A program made the translations under genes and the position numbers. Source: JAWLEV01 sp046538105 (GTDB taxonomy: Bacteria; Chloroflexota; Anaerolineae; UBA1429). Taken from it: a DNA stretch of 64,000 bases. The notes under the pieces are model-generated. The model saw only the letters and a list, made by a program, of their open reading frames with translations. It did no database searches and was not told the DNA's origin. This document shows positions 16,713 to 24,720 of this stretch, in pieces. Each line of letters opens with the position of its first letter. The first letter of the stretch is position 1. The DNA lies in contig JBKHJO010000001.1 of NCBI GenBank assembly GCA_046538105.1, positions 62,001-126,000 of the forward strand, given 5' to 3'.

Positions 16713-17800
16713 AGATATTCTTCCAATCCCTGTGCATCTAGTTTATCCACCAGCGTGCCGACCTCTTGGGCCCGCTCTTTGGGAAGGATTAGAAGGGCGT
16801 CCGGCGTGTTGACGATGACCATGCCTTCCAGTCCGATGGTGGCCACCAATTTGCCCTTGCTATGGATCAGGCAGTTCTTGGTATCCATTCCCACGTGTTG
16901 TTCGTCCATGAGTATCACATTGCCGTTCTCGTCCTTTTCCAAAATCTCGTGCAGGGTGGCCCAGTTCCCAACATCGCTCCAGCCCATATCGCAGGGTACG
17001 ACGGCAACCTTTCTGGCCTGTTCCATGATGCCCACGTCGATGGTCACGGGCTGGATTTGATGCCACAGGGTATCCACGATCTCTGTGGAGATCCTTCCCG
17101 TCATGGTATCCAGACGCGCATACATCTCGGGTAAAAGGCGTTGAAACTCTTCGAGGAGATTGTCAAGCGTCCAGGCAAAGTAGCCGGCATTCCAGTAGAA
17201 TCGGCCACTTTTTACAAACTCGCGGGCCTGCTCCAAGGGAGGTTTCTCTCGAAAACGTGCCACCCGGTAGATGCTGATTCCCTGCTCCTCAAACAGAGCA
17301 CTGCCTCGCTCAATATAGCCAAAACCCGCCTCTGGATGCGTGGGGACGATGCCCACCGTGACCAGGTGTCCCTTGCGTGCCGTGGCCGCTGCCGCACGCA
17401 GAGCGTCGCGAAAACGTCCCTCGTGTCTGATGGCGTGATCGGCATGCAGGGAGATCATGATGCTTTTTCCGCCATGTTTTTGTCGCAGCCGCATGGCTGC
17501 CAGCCCCAGGCAGGGAGCCGTGCCTCGGGGTGAGGGCTCGATAAAGATGTTTTCATCGGGTAGTTGGGGTAACTGTGCAGCGATGGGATCGGCGTGATCG
17601 GGGCCGGTGAGAATGTAAATGTGTTCAAAGGGTGCGAGGGGGAGGATGCGCTGCACCGTCTGTTGTAGCATAGATTTCTCATCGTCCACCAGATTGAGGA
17701 GTTGTTTGGGATTCTTAACCCGACTCTGTGGCCACAGGCGGGTGCCGCTTCCCCCGGCCAGGATGGCGACGTGTACATTGTTCATTTCTAATGGCGTCAT
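16709..17800 (-). CDS. manC: Mannose-1-phosphate guanylyltransferase
   Basis: A 363-residue nucleotidyltransferase making GDP-mannose from mannose-1-phosphate and GTP for surface glycans. The N-terminal signature AILAGGSGTRLWPQSR and the downstream FIEPSPRGTAPCLGLAA and WNAGYFAW motifs are classic for this family. It is the short form, without a phosphomannose isomerase domain. I prefer ATG 17800 (AAAGG five bases upstream); GTG 17806 is the alternative. It follows dprA by about ten bases and overlaps cinA. Confidence 0.95.
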   Translation of the reverse strand: MTPLEMNNVHVAILAGGSGTRLWPQSRVKNPKQLLNLVDDEKSMLQQTVQRILPLAPFEHIYILTGPDHADPIAAQLPQLPDENIFIEPSPRGTAPCLGLAAMRLRQKHGGKSIMISLHADHAIRHEGRFRDALRAAAATARKGHLVTVGIVPTHPEAGFGYIERGSALFEEQGISIYRVARFREKPPLEQAREFVKSGRFYWNAGYFAWTLDNLLEEFQRLLPEMYARLDTMTGRISTEIVDTLWHQIQPVTIDVGIMEQARKVAVVPCDMGWSDVGNWATLHEILEKDENGNVILMDEQHVGMDTKNCLIHSKGKLVATIGLEGMVIVNTPDALLILPKERAQEVGTLVDKLDAQGLEEYL

Positions 17801-17810
17801 ATTCACCTTT

Positions 17811-18896
17811 CTAGTGGGCCAACACGTAGCACATGTTATCCACCCGCCGTACCATGCCCTTGAGTTCCATCATGCACAGGGTGCTCGAAACGATGGATGT
17901 GGTAAGTTCCGAGTTTTGCACGATGTCGTCTATATGTACCGGTTCTATACTCAAACAAGATAGGAGTGTTTCCTCCGTCGCCGTCTCGGGAACGATCTCG
18001 CGCATCTGCGTTTGCTCCACCACCATGGAGAGATTCAGTTCTTCAAGGATATCCCTGACGCAAGTGACGAGCTTGGCCTCGCCTCGTTGAATTGCGCCAT
18101 TGCTCCCGGCGTAGGAACGTGCATAGATGTTGCCCGGTACGGCAAAGGTCTCGCGACCCTGCTCCAAAGCATAGCGTAAGGTGATGAGGGAGCCGCTATT
18201 TGCGCCGGCTTCCACCACAACCGTGCCCAGAGAAAGACCACTAATGAGGCGGTTACGGGGAGGAAAGTTTCGGGCCTCTGGTTTCGTTCCCAGAGGATAA
18301 TCGGAGATCAGCGCACCGGCCTGACAGATCTGTTGAGCCAGACCACGATGTCGGGCTGGATATACGGTATCCAGACTGCAGCCAAAAACCGCCAGGGTGC
18401 GTCCCCCAGCCTCCAGGGCGGTGCGATGGGCCACTCCGTCGATGCCCAGGGCAAGACCACTAACGACCGTCACGCCATTCTGTGTCAGGCCCGTTGCCAG
18501 GCGTCGTGTTACTTCCTTACCGTAGGTAGTAGCGTTTCGGGTGCCGACCATGGCCACCGCCCATTCGTCCGTGGGAAGTAGTTCACCTTTGATGTAGAGC
18601 AGAGGAGGCGAATCGTCGATGTGGCGCAACAGGGAAGGATAGTCGTCGCTATTCCAGGTGACCACTTTTAGGCCCAGATCCCGGATCCTGGACGTCTCCA
18701 TTTCCAGATCTATGCGGTCGCGCCAGTAAAGGAGGCTTTCCAGGGCGTCTTTGGGGAGTCGGGCGGCCCGAAGTGCCCCTGGGCTGCTCTTCCAGGCCGT
18801 CTCCAGGTCTCCGAACGTCTCCAAAAGGTGTCCCAGACGAACAGGACCGATATGGGGGACGCGGTTGAAGCCGATCCAGTAGCGAATATCACTCAT
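17811..18896 (-). CDS. dprA: DNA-processing protein DprA
   Basis: A 361-residue DprA/Smf protein, which loads RecA onto single-stranded DNA taken up in natural transformation. An N-terminal helical SAM-like region (about 1-75, GFNRVPHIGPVRLGHLLETF) precedes the Rossmann-like core. The core has AMVGTRNATTYGKEVTRRLA, VVSGLALGIDGVAHRTAL and FPPRNRLISGLSLGTVVVEA. A C-terminal winged-helix segment (about 300-361) resembles the DprA WH domain. The gene lies between rimM and manC. No other competence genes are in the window. Confidence 0.95.
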   Translation of the reverse strand: MSDIRYWIGFNRVPHIGPVRLGHLLETFGDLETAWKSSPGALRAARLPKDALESLLYWRDRIDLEMETSRIRDLGLKVVTWNSDDYPSLLRHIDDSPPLLYIKGELLPTDEWAVAMVGTRNATTYGKEVTRRLATGLTQNGVTVVSGLALGIDGVAHRTALEAGGRTLAVFGCSLDTVYPARHRGLAQQICQAGALISDYPLGTKPEARNFPPRNRLISGLSLGTVVVEAGANSGSLITLRYALEQGRETFAVPGNIYARSYAGSNGAIQRGEAKLVTCVRDILEELNLSMVVEQTQMREIVPETATEETLLSCLSIEPVHIDDIVQNSELTTSIVSSTLCMMELKGMVRRVDNMCYVLAH

Positions 18897-18915
18897 CGTG
18901 CAGTTCTCATGGCAC

Positions 18916-19449
18916 CTAACAAAGGCCGTCGGGCACTTTGACGATAATCTTTCCTTTCTCGATATCGATTTCCCGTATCACGCCCCTGATAACGGGTAGC
19001 AGGATCTCAGTTTGTCCGCCCCGGATCACGTACACGTCGTTCGATCCCGTTCGCAGTATCTCTGCCACGTAGCCAAGTTCTTCCCCCTCGATGGTTAAGA
19101 CGGGAAGCCCCTCTATCTGATGATAGTAGAACTGATCCTTACCCAAAGGAAGGGCGTCCTCTATGGCGACATAGACGGGAGTATTTCGGAGTCTCTCGGC
19201 CTGGTTTCTGTTTTCGATGCCCTTTAACTGTAAGAGAGCCTGACTCTTGAAGAGTCGAGCGCGTTCCACCTCAAAGGGGGTCAGTGTATCCCCCAGGTAG
19301 ACTCTATCCAGGGCGTAGAAGCGCTCGGGGTCGTCTGTCTCTATCTTTACTTTGACCTCCCCGTGGACGCCTCTGGGGGCAACGATCTCACCGATTTGGA
19401 GATGGGCCAGATCGTCTTCTCTATTCCTGTTGGCTGTTGTGGTTTCCAT
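18916..19449 (-). CDS. rimM: 16S rRNA processing protein RimM
   Basis: The 177-residue ribosome maturation factor binds S19 and helps mature the 30S head. The N-terminal domain shows HLQIGEIVAPRGVHGEVKV, and the C-terminal PRC-barrel shows YYHQIEGLPVLTIEGEELG, EILLPVIRGVIREID and KIIVKVPDGL. I set the start at ATG 19449 (METTTANRNR). A longer frame to 19617 runs into the KH gene without similarity. It follows khpA, as in many bacteria, but trmD and rplS do not follow. Confidence 0.94.
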   Translation of the reverse strand: METTTANRNREDDLAHLQIGEIVAPRGVHGEVKVKIETDDPERFYALDRVYLGDTLTPFEVERARLFKSQALLQLKGIENRNQAERLRNTPVYVAIEDALPLGKDQFYYHQIEGLPVLTIEGEELGYVAEILRTGSNDVYVIRGGQTEILLPVIRGVIREIDIEKGKIIVKVPDGLC

Positions 19450-19501
19450 GAGCGGGGCCTCGTTCGACTCTTTGATCCTGGTGGGTTGTAAGAACGGTCG
19501 C

Positions 19502-19732
19502 CTAGACGATGTCGAGTATGACGTGCGGTTTATCTTGGATGGTGGAAGCCACATTGAGCAGCGTCCGCGTCGCGTTGGCCACTCGCCCGTTCCTGCCAAT
19601 GACCCATCCCTTGTCATCGGGAGCCACGTAAAGCTTCAGGATGATGGCGTTATGCCCGCGCACCGTCTCGACTCTGACCTTATCCGGTTCGTTGACCAAG
19701 GACTTGGCGATATATTCTACAAGATCATCCAT
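19502..19732 (-). CDS. khpA: KH-domain RNA-binding protein KhpA
   Basis: A 76-residue single KH-domain protein of the YlqC/KhpA family. The sequence opens MDDLVEYIAKSLVNEPDKV and has the GxxG loop in VIGRNGRVANATRTLL. KhpA binds RNA and in Gram-positive bacteria works with KhpB in cell division and elongation. It lies 20 bases after rpsP, the usual position. GGGAGGGCAAAG is a plausible ribosome site about 13 bases upstream. Confidence 0.94.
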   Translation of the reverse strand: MDDLVEYIAKSLVNEPDKVRVETVRGHNAIILKLYVAPDDKGWVIGRNGRVANATRTLLNVASTIQDKPHVILDIV

Positions 19733-19752
19733 GCGGGGTCTTTGCCCTCCCT

Positions 19753-20121
19753 TTACGCGTCCTCAGTTTGATCTTCTGTTTCTTCCTCGCCCGTATCACT
19801 TTCGACTTGCTCTTCGGAGACCGCTTCCTTTTCTGCTTCGGCCTCCGTTTTCTCTTCTGCTCCTGTGACGGTGTCACCATCGCCAAGAAGGCCCATATTC
19901 TCAAGCATGCGGGCAACGGCTTTACTTGGCCTGGCCCCCACCGATAGCCAGTATTTGGCCCTTTCCTCATCTATCTTTACTGTGGGAGGATCGGTCCGCG
20001 GATTATAGTGCCCGATGTTCTCAATAAAGCGGCCGTCACGCGCGGTTCGCTGATCGGCCACTACGACACGGTAACTAGGCTGTTTCTTTGCGCCTACTCG
20101 GCGAAGTCGGATTCTTACCAT
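19753..20121 (-). CDS. rpsP: 30S ribosomal protein S16 with acidic tail
   Basis: Residues 1-80 are a standard S16 (MVRIRLRRVGAKKQPSYRVV, DGRFIENIGHYNPRTDPP, GARPSKAVARMLENMG). Residues about 85-122 form a Glu/Thr-rich acidic extension with no fold apparent. S16 is needed for 30S assembly. The order ffh, rpsP, khpA, rimM is common in bacteria. Confidence 0.97.
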   Translation of the reverse strand: MVRIRLRRVGAKKQPSYRVVVADQRTARDGRFIENIGHYNPRTDPPTVKIDEERAKYWLSVGARPSKAVARMLENMGLLGDGDTVTGAEEKTEAEAEKEAVSEEQVESDTGEEETEDQTEDA

Positions 20122-20174
20122 ACGCTCTGTTTCACCTTCTTTAATTCTGTTAAAAAGACTGGTCGACTTGATGC

Positions 20175-21497
20175 CTAACGTGACCAGGGCATCGTATTGG
20201 GCATGCGCCCTTTTTGTACCTGTTTCATCATCTGTTGCATCTGCTTGAACTGTCTGAGGAGCTGATTCACCTCCTGCACCGAGGTGCCGCTGCCCTTGGC
20301 GATGCGGCGTTTGCGGCTGCCATTGATGATTCCGGGATTACGGCGTTCTTTGACAGTCATGGAGTTAATGATGGCCTCCGTGGCATCTAGCGTCTTGTCC
20401 GTGGCATCTGTGGGCAGTTTTCCTTTTATCTGCTGGAACCCGGGAATCATGCCCATCAGTTCCTCAAGGGGGCCCATCTCCCGGACAGCGCCCAACTGTT
20501 CCTGAAAGTCCTCCAGGGTGAACTGGGCGCCGCGGAGCTTTTTCTCCATCTCGCGGGCCTGTTCTTCCGTTATGGTAGACTCGGCGCGCTCGACGAGGGT
20601 GAGGATGTCTCCCATACCCAGGATACGAGAGGCCAGCCGATCGGGGTGGAACTGCTCCAGGGCAGATAGCCTTTCCCCGACACCCAAAAACTTGATGGGT
20701 ACGCCCGTGACAGAGCGTACAGAGATGGCAGCGCCGCCCCTGGCATCGCCATCCACCTTGGTCAAGATCAACCCGGTAAGGCCGAGCCGGTTATTGAACT
20801 CGTCGGCCACCGACACGGCCTCCTGGCCTGTCATGGCGTCCACGATGAGGAGTATCTCGCGCGGCTTGACGGTCTCTTGGATCTCTTCCAGTTCTCGCAT
20901 CATCTCCTGGTCGATCTGGAGGCGGCCGGCCGTATCCAGTATGAGGACGGTATGCCCTTCCCTATTGGCTCGCTTGACGGCCCGGGTGCAGATTTCGGGT
21001 GGTGAGACCCCCTCTTTCTCGGTGTGAACGGGAACGTTGATCTGCTCACCCAGCGTCTGCAACTGCTGAATCGCCGCTGGACGATAGACATCTGCTGCGA
21101 CGAGGAGGGGGCGCTCTCCGCGCTTTTGTAGATCGAGAGCCAACTTGGCTGCTGTGGTCGTCTTGCCAGACCCCTGCAGGCCGATGAGCATGACGACGGC
21201 GGGGAGTTGACCGCCTAGATCGAGCCGGACGGGGTCTCCCAAGAGATCGATGAGTTCCTTATGTACGATCTTGACGATCGTCTGGGCAGGGGTCAAGGAC
21301 TTGCCGACCTCGGAGCCAACAGTGGCCTCGCCGATACGCTCCGTGAACTCTTTGACGACGCGGTAGTTCACGTCCGCCTCTAGCAGGGCGAGGCGCACCT
21401 CCCGCAAGGTGCGTTCCACGTCCGATTCGGATACGCGCCCCTTCCGTGACAGTTCTTGAAAAGTATCCTGTATTTTGCCCGAAATATCTTCAAACAT
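20175..21497 (-). CDS. ffh: Signal recognition particle protein Ffh
   Basis: The 440-residue SRP54 GTPase targets nascent membrane proteins to the translocon. The N domain (1-85) is followed by the G domain, with P-loop GLQGSGKTTTAAKLA, DVYRPAAIQQL, DTAGRLQID and TKVDGDARGGAA. The C-terminal methionine-rich M domain (about 300-440) has a tail LLRQFKQMQQMMKQVQKG. The length is normal. No strong ribosome site precedes the ATG at 21497. It heads the minus-strand block. Confidence 0.98.
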   Translation of the reverse strand: MFEDISGKIQDTFQELSRKGRVSESDVERTLREVRLALLEADVNYRVVKEFTERIGEATVGSEVGKSLTPAQTIVKIVHKELIDLLGDPVRLDLGGQLPAVVMLIGLQGSGKTTTAAKLALDLQKRGERPLLVAADVYRPAAIQQLQTLGEQINVPVHTEKEGVSPPEICTRAVKRANREGHTVLILDTAGRLQIDQEMMRELEEIQETVKPREILLIVDAMTGQEAVSVADEFNNRLGLTGLILTKVDGDARGGAAISVRSVTGVPIKFLGVGERLSALEQFHPDRLASRILGMGDILTLVERAESTITEEQAREMEKKLRGAQFTLEDFQEQLGAVREMGPLEELMGMIPGFQQIKGKLPTDATDKTLDATEAIINSMTVKERRNPGIINGSRKRRIAKGSGTSVQEVNQLLRQFKQMQQMMKQVQKGRMPNTMPWSR

Positions 21498-21685
21498 TTT
21501 ATTCGCTATCTATCAGCAATGGCTATTCTGAGAGAGCGATAGCCAAAGAAAAATATAACCGCTACACTATGATGTGGATATGCAACAGTCACCTTATTTT
21601 ATAGGGAAAAGCCGCATTCGTCAAAAGCCCACATTTCTTTTGATTCGCCTACGGGATGCCAGCTGTGTGGGTGAGGGAGCGTTTC

Positions 21686-22942
21686 TTACGGGGCAGGGGA
21701 GGACTTTTGCTGGAGCAGAGCCTGCTGGGAAACGCCTGTATGTACGATAACCTCGTGAAAAACGCGCGCATCCGGCCACTCTTCGGAAACCACGATGGCG
21801 GCTACCTTCCATATCACTTGCCCCTCTTTTGTAGCGAAGGTGGGACGGCATTGACCGGGGATATCCAGGTTGAAGCGGTAGGTGATGGGCTCGGCCAGAT
21901 CAAAGTGGAGATCCTGGCCCAGGTCGACCTCGTCTTCCAGCCAGACATATGTGGTGCCCTCATCGCCAGGGCGTATCCTTCCCTGAAATCGCCCCGACTC
22001 GGGATCCCAGGCGCTCATATAGACGATCTCCCCAGATCCCTCATGGGTACTCTCGATTCTGAGCAAAAGCGCCCGCACCTCGGTGGCCTCAAAGTCTTCA
22101 AGAGGAGAAACGCGGAGAATGCCCTCAATGCTCTTTCCCTCCGCGCAGACCACCCGGGGCAGGGTGAGGGTGAGTTGGCAGTTTTCCATCTCTCGAACTG
22201 ATTTGTACGTTCTCTGGTTGAGAGCAGGGGGAACAGACTCGATTATCAATTCCCGATATGTTCTGGTGTTTGCTGTGTCCGGCATGTCCAGTGTTGCATA
22301 AAGACTCCAGCGAACGGAGCAGGCGTGCCCGTGGTGCGTGGGGAGGGCGTCCTCGGGGATCTCGGCCTGGAAGGTGTAGGTGGGGAATGAAGCGGGGCGA
22401 AGAACTCTTGAGGGCACGCTGCAGAGCCGTTGCACGGCATAGAGATGAGGGGTGCGCACGAAATCGGAGTCGTCGGATACCTCCTCTCCCTCTTTATGGT
22501 GGATATATATGCCACGGCACAAAAGATAGACCTCGCCCCCCGATATATTGAGCGTGTTCTGGGAAGAAAATTTCATCTCTCCTTCTATAATCTGGCCGGG
22601 AGTATAGCACTCCTGTTCGTCGGCCAGATCTATGGCGAGGGAGACATCTATCTGGGAGGGGAGTGTGAGTTTTCCGACGAGGGCGCCCCCAATGCCTCCC
22701 AGCAAAAGCCCCAACAGGGCACCGGCCAGGGCGCCGATCATGGCGCCGGGAATCTGGCGGTTAATACCCCCGAACAACATGCCCAACAGGAGGCATGTAG
22801 AAGAAGTAATCCACATGCCGAACCACATGCCCCGGCGTGTGCCGTATCCTAGTGGTGCAAGCAGTCCCATGCCCTGGAATCTTTCCCAGAGTCGTTCGTG
22901 CCATTGCTTAATGCGTTCCATAGTCATGTACCCCGTACCCAT
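21686..22942 (-). CDS. Membrane-anchored arrestin-like protein, function unknown
   Basis: A 418-residue protein. The first part holds two hydrophobic segments (about 40-95): one with MWFGMWITSSTCLLLGMLFG, and one glycine-zipper-like with GAMIGALAGALLGLLLGGIG. The remaining 320 residues are beta-rich and resemble two arrestin-like beta-sandwich domains. Phrases such as YTPGQIIEGEMKFSSQNTLN, SGGEVYLLCRGIY, FQAEIPEDALPTHHGHACSV and VRWSLYATLDMPD match the arrestin/Spo0M pattern of sandwich strands and a ligand-binding W-x-L-x-A motif. I cannot name a family with certainty. ATG 22942 and ATG 22927 are both possible starts; neither has a clear ribosome site. Confidence 0.78.
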   Translation of the reverse strand: MGTGYMTMERIKQWHERLWERFQGMGLLAPLGYGTRRGMWFGMWITSSTCLLLGMLFGGINRQIPGAMIGALAGALLGLLLGGIGGALVGKLTLPSQIDVSLAIDLADEQECYTPGQIIEGEMKFSSQNTLNISGGEVYLLCRGIYIHHKEGEEVSDDSDFVRTPHLYAVQRLCSVPSRVLRPASFPTYTFQAEIPEDALPTHHGHACSVRWSLYATLDMPDTANTRTYRELIIESVPPALNQRTYKSVREMENCQLTLTLPRVVCAEGKSIEGILRVSPLEDFEATEVRALLLRIESTHEGSGEIVYMSAWDPESGRFQGRIRPGDEGTTYVWLEDEVDLGQDLHFDLAEPITYRFNLDIPGQCRPTFATKEGQVIWKVAAIVVSEEWPDARVFHEVIVHTGVSQQALLQQKSSPAP

Positions 22943-23129
22943 CTGGAATCTGGAAAAGATTATAACACGAGTATAAGGATGTGGAAAGCGATTCTTTTAA
23001 TTTTCAACGGGACTGTCATGTTTGGGAGCGTCCGCCTTGGATGGAAGGAATATGTAGGATAGGCGGTACGTAAACGTGGAGGGATCCTTCCCTCACCGTG
23101 ACGACTTCCATCAGGAGCAAAGTCCGTTT

Positions 23130-23158
23130 TTGTCAATGGTGGGGCAGTGTGCTATACT
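23130..23158 (+). promoter_or_regulatory. Sigma70-like promoter of tRNA-Pro
   Basis: TTGTCA (23130-23135) and TATACT (23153-23158) are 17 bases apart, ending 11 bases before the tRNA. Confidence 0.75.
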
Positions 23159-23169
23159 AGTTCTGTGAG

Positions 23170-23277
<108 letters not shown>

Positions 23278-23344
23278 GTGTGCGTTGTGCAACCTTTTCT
23301 TTTTTGTAGATGGAGAGCATCGCATGATTGCCTCCCATCGGAGA

Positions 23345-24421
23345 TCAATAGGGATTCTCTTGCGCCACCTCGCTCAGCACGAGAAAGGCCTTTATCCAGG
23401 CGGGACGATAGATACCCGCGTCGGTGCCGCTTAGGATATATCCACCGCCCTCGGCAGCCGCGTCGATGCACCGCTGTGCCGCTTTCCTGATGGTCTTCTC
23501 GTCTTCTATCATAAGGAAGGCCATGTCGTCCAGATTGCCCTTGAGGCAGATGCGATCCCCCACCTTTTCCTTGACCTCGGCCAGGGTCACGTCTCCGCGC
23601 AGGCCTGTCTCGATGGGGCTCATGATATCTATGCCTATTTCTGCAATATCGTCCAGTATGGCGCGCAGTTTGCCGTGGGTGTGGTAATTTACCAGGGCGT
23701 CGTGGTCGTGCATGAGGCGGACGATCCCTTTGTCGTAGCGGGTGACAAGTTGGGTAAAGGTGTGGGGATGCACCACGCCGGGGCCGCAGTGTTCGGAGCC
23801 GCCCATCCAGAAAGACTTGACGCCCTTTTCGCAGCATCGCTCCACAAAATCCTCCACGCGGGGAGCAAAGGCGGCCACGATCTCCTCCACCACGCCCACG
23901 TCTTCGGCCATCTGCATATAAAGATTCTGGGAGCCCAAAACACCAAGCGCGAGCCGGAAAGGCGAGGGCATGGCAAGGGCTACAAGGCCCTCTTTGTCAA
24001 TTCTCTCTGTCCACTCATGGTATGCTGTCGGTTCCGGATTCGGCGGGACGTAGGGGATGGAGAGGAGCTTTTCCACGTCCTTTTTCGTCTTTACCAGGTA
24101 CTCTGTGGTCCAGGAAGCGTCTCGAGTGATGCGTCGCTCCGCTGTCAGCGTGCCTTTCGGCGTCCGAATCGTCTCCTTGAGTGTATCTTCCTGGCGCTCA
24201 ATGTGGCGTATTCGCTTGCGGGCTGCGCCGCAGAATATCTCTATGTCGCTCAGGGCGCCCACGGATAGCGTGATATCGGTATGCTGAAGAAAGGTATGCC
24301 ACTCCTCGTCGGACATCTGCTCCACCATGGCGGGAGAAATGTGAGGGGCGACGGGGACTCTGTCCGCCTCCTGATGTTGAATGGCCATGAGCAGTCGCTT
24401 CCTGGACGTCATCTTGCCCAT
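23345..24421 (-). CDS. Uroporphyrinogen-decarboxylase-family protein (methyltransferase-like)
   Basis: A 358-residue UroD-superfamily protein of the type linked to corrinoid methyl transfer (MtaA/CmuA relatives) rather than to haem synthesis. It begins MTSRKRLLMAIQHQEADRVPVAP, the usual opening of this group. It carries a candidate metal motif LVNYHTHGKLRAILDDIAEI and ends with KVGDRICLKGNLDD. True UroD arginines at the N-terminus are not seen. I chose ATG 24421 with AAAGGAGAGACG upstream; the frame extends to 24571 without similarity. It is divergent from the FMN-binding gene. The substrate is unknown. Confidence 0.87.
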   Translation of the reverse strand: MGKMTSRKRLLMAIQHQEADRVPVAPHISPAMVEQMSDEEWHTFLQHTDITLSVGALSDIEIFCGAARKRIRHIERQEDTLKETIRTPKGTLTAERRITRDASWTTEYLVKTKKDVEKLLSIPYVPPNPEPTAYHEWTERIDKEGLVALAMPSPFRLALGVLGSQNLYMQMAEDVGVVEEIVAAFAPRVEDFVERCCEKGVKSFWMGGSEHCGPGVVHPHTFTQLVTRYDKGIVRLMHDHDALVNYHTHGKLRAILDDIAEIGIDIMSPIETGLRGDVTLAEVKEKVGDRICLKGNLDDMAFLMIEDEKTIRKAAQRCIDAAAEGGGYILSGTDAGIYRPAWIKAFLVLSEVAQENPY

Positions 24422-24473
24422 CGTCTCTCCTTTAGCCGCGCGTTTCCGATCGCCTATCTGATCCCTGTTAGGT

Positions 24474-24502
24474 AGCCTACATTTGCGATCTGTTCCTGTC
24501 AA
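24474..24502 (-). promoter_or_regulatory. Possible promoter of the UroD-like gene
   Basis: On the minus strand a perfect TTGACA (24502-24497) is 17 bases from TAGGCT (24479-24474), about 50 bases before the ATG. Confidence 0.5.
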
Positions 24503-24542
24503 GTGCATTTTCCCTCTACAATAGCGAGGGAACTCCCCAAAG

Positions 24543-24571
24543 TTGACCACGCTGCCACTTTGTATTAACAT
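24543..24571 (+). promoter_or_regulatory. Possible promoter of the FMN-binding glutamate-synthase-like gene
   Basis: TTGACC and TAACAT are separated by 17 bases. The predicted leader is about 140 bases; I see no riboswitch in it. Confidence 0.4.
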
Positions 24572-24720
24572 TCTTCAGAGCTTGAGACATTTTCCCAGAA
24601 TTGTTCCTCGCACAATGTCTGTGTCTTCTTCACAACGTATGTGAACCTTTCTCCCGATGTAGTGGATGGGGTGACCGCTCAAGCCCAAGGTGGATTATTC
24701 TTTTTCGGAAAGGAGATAGT

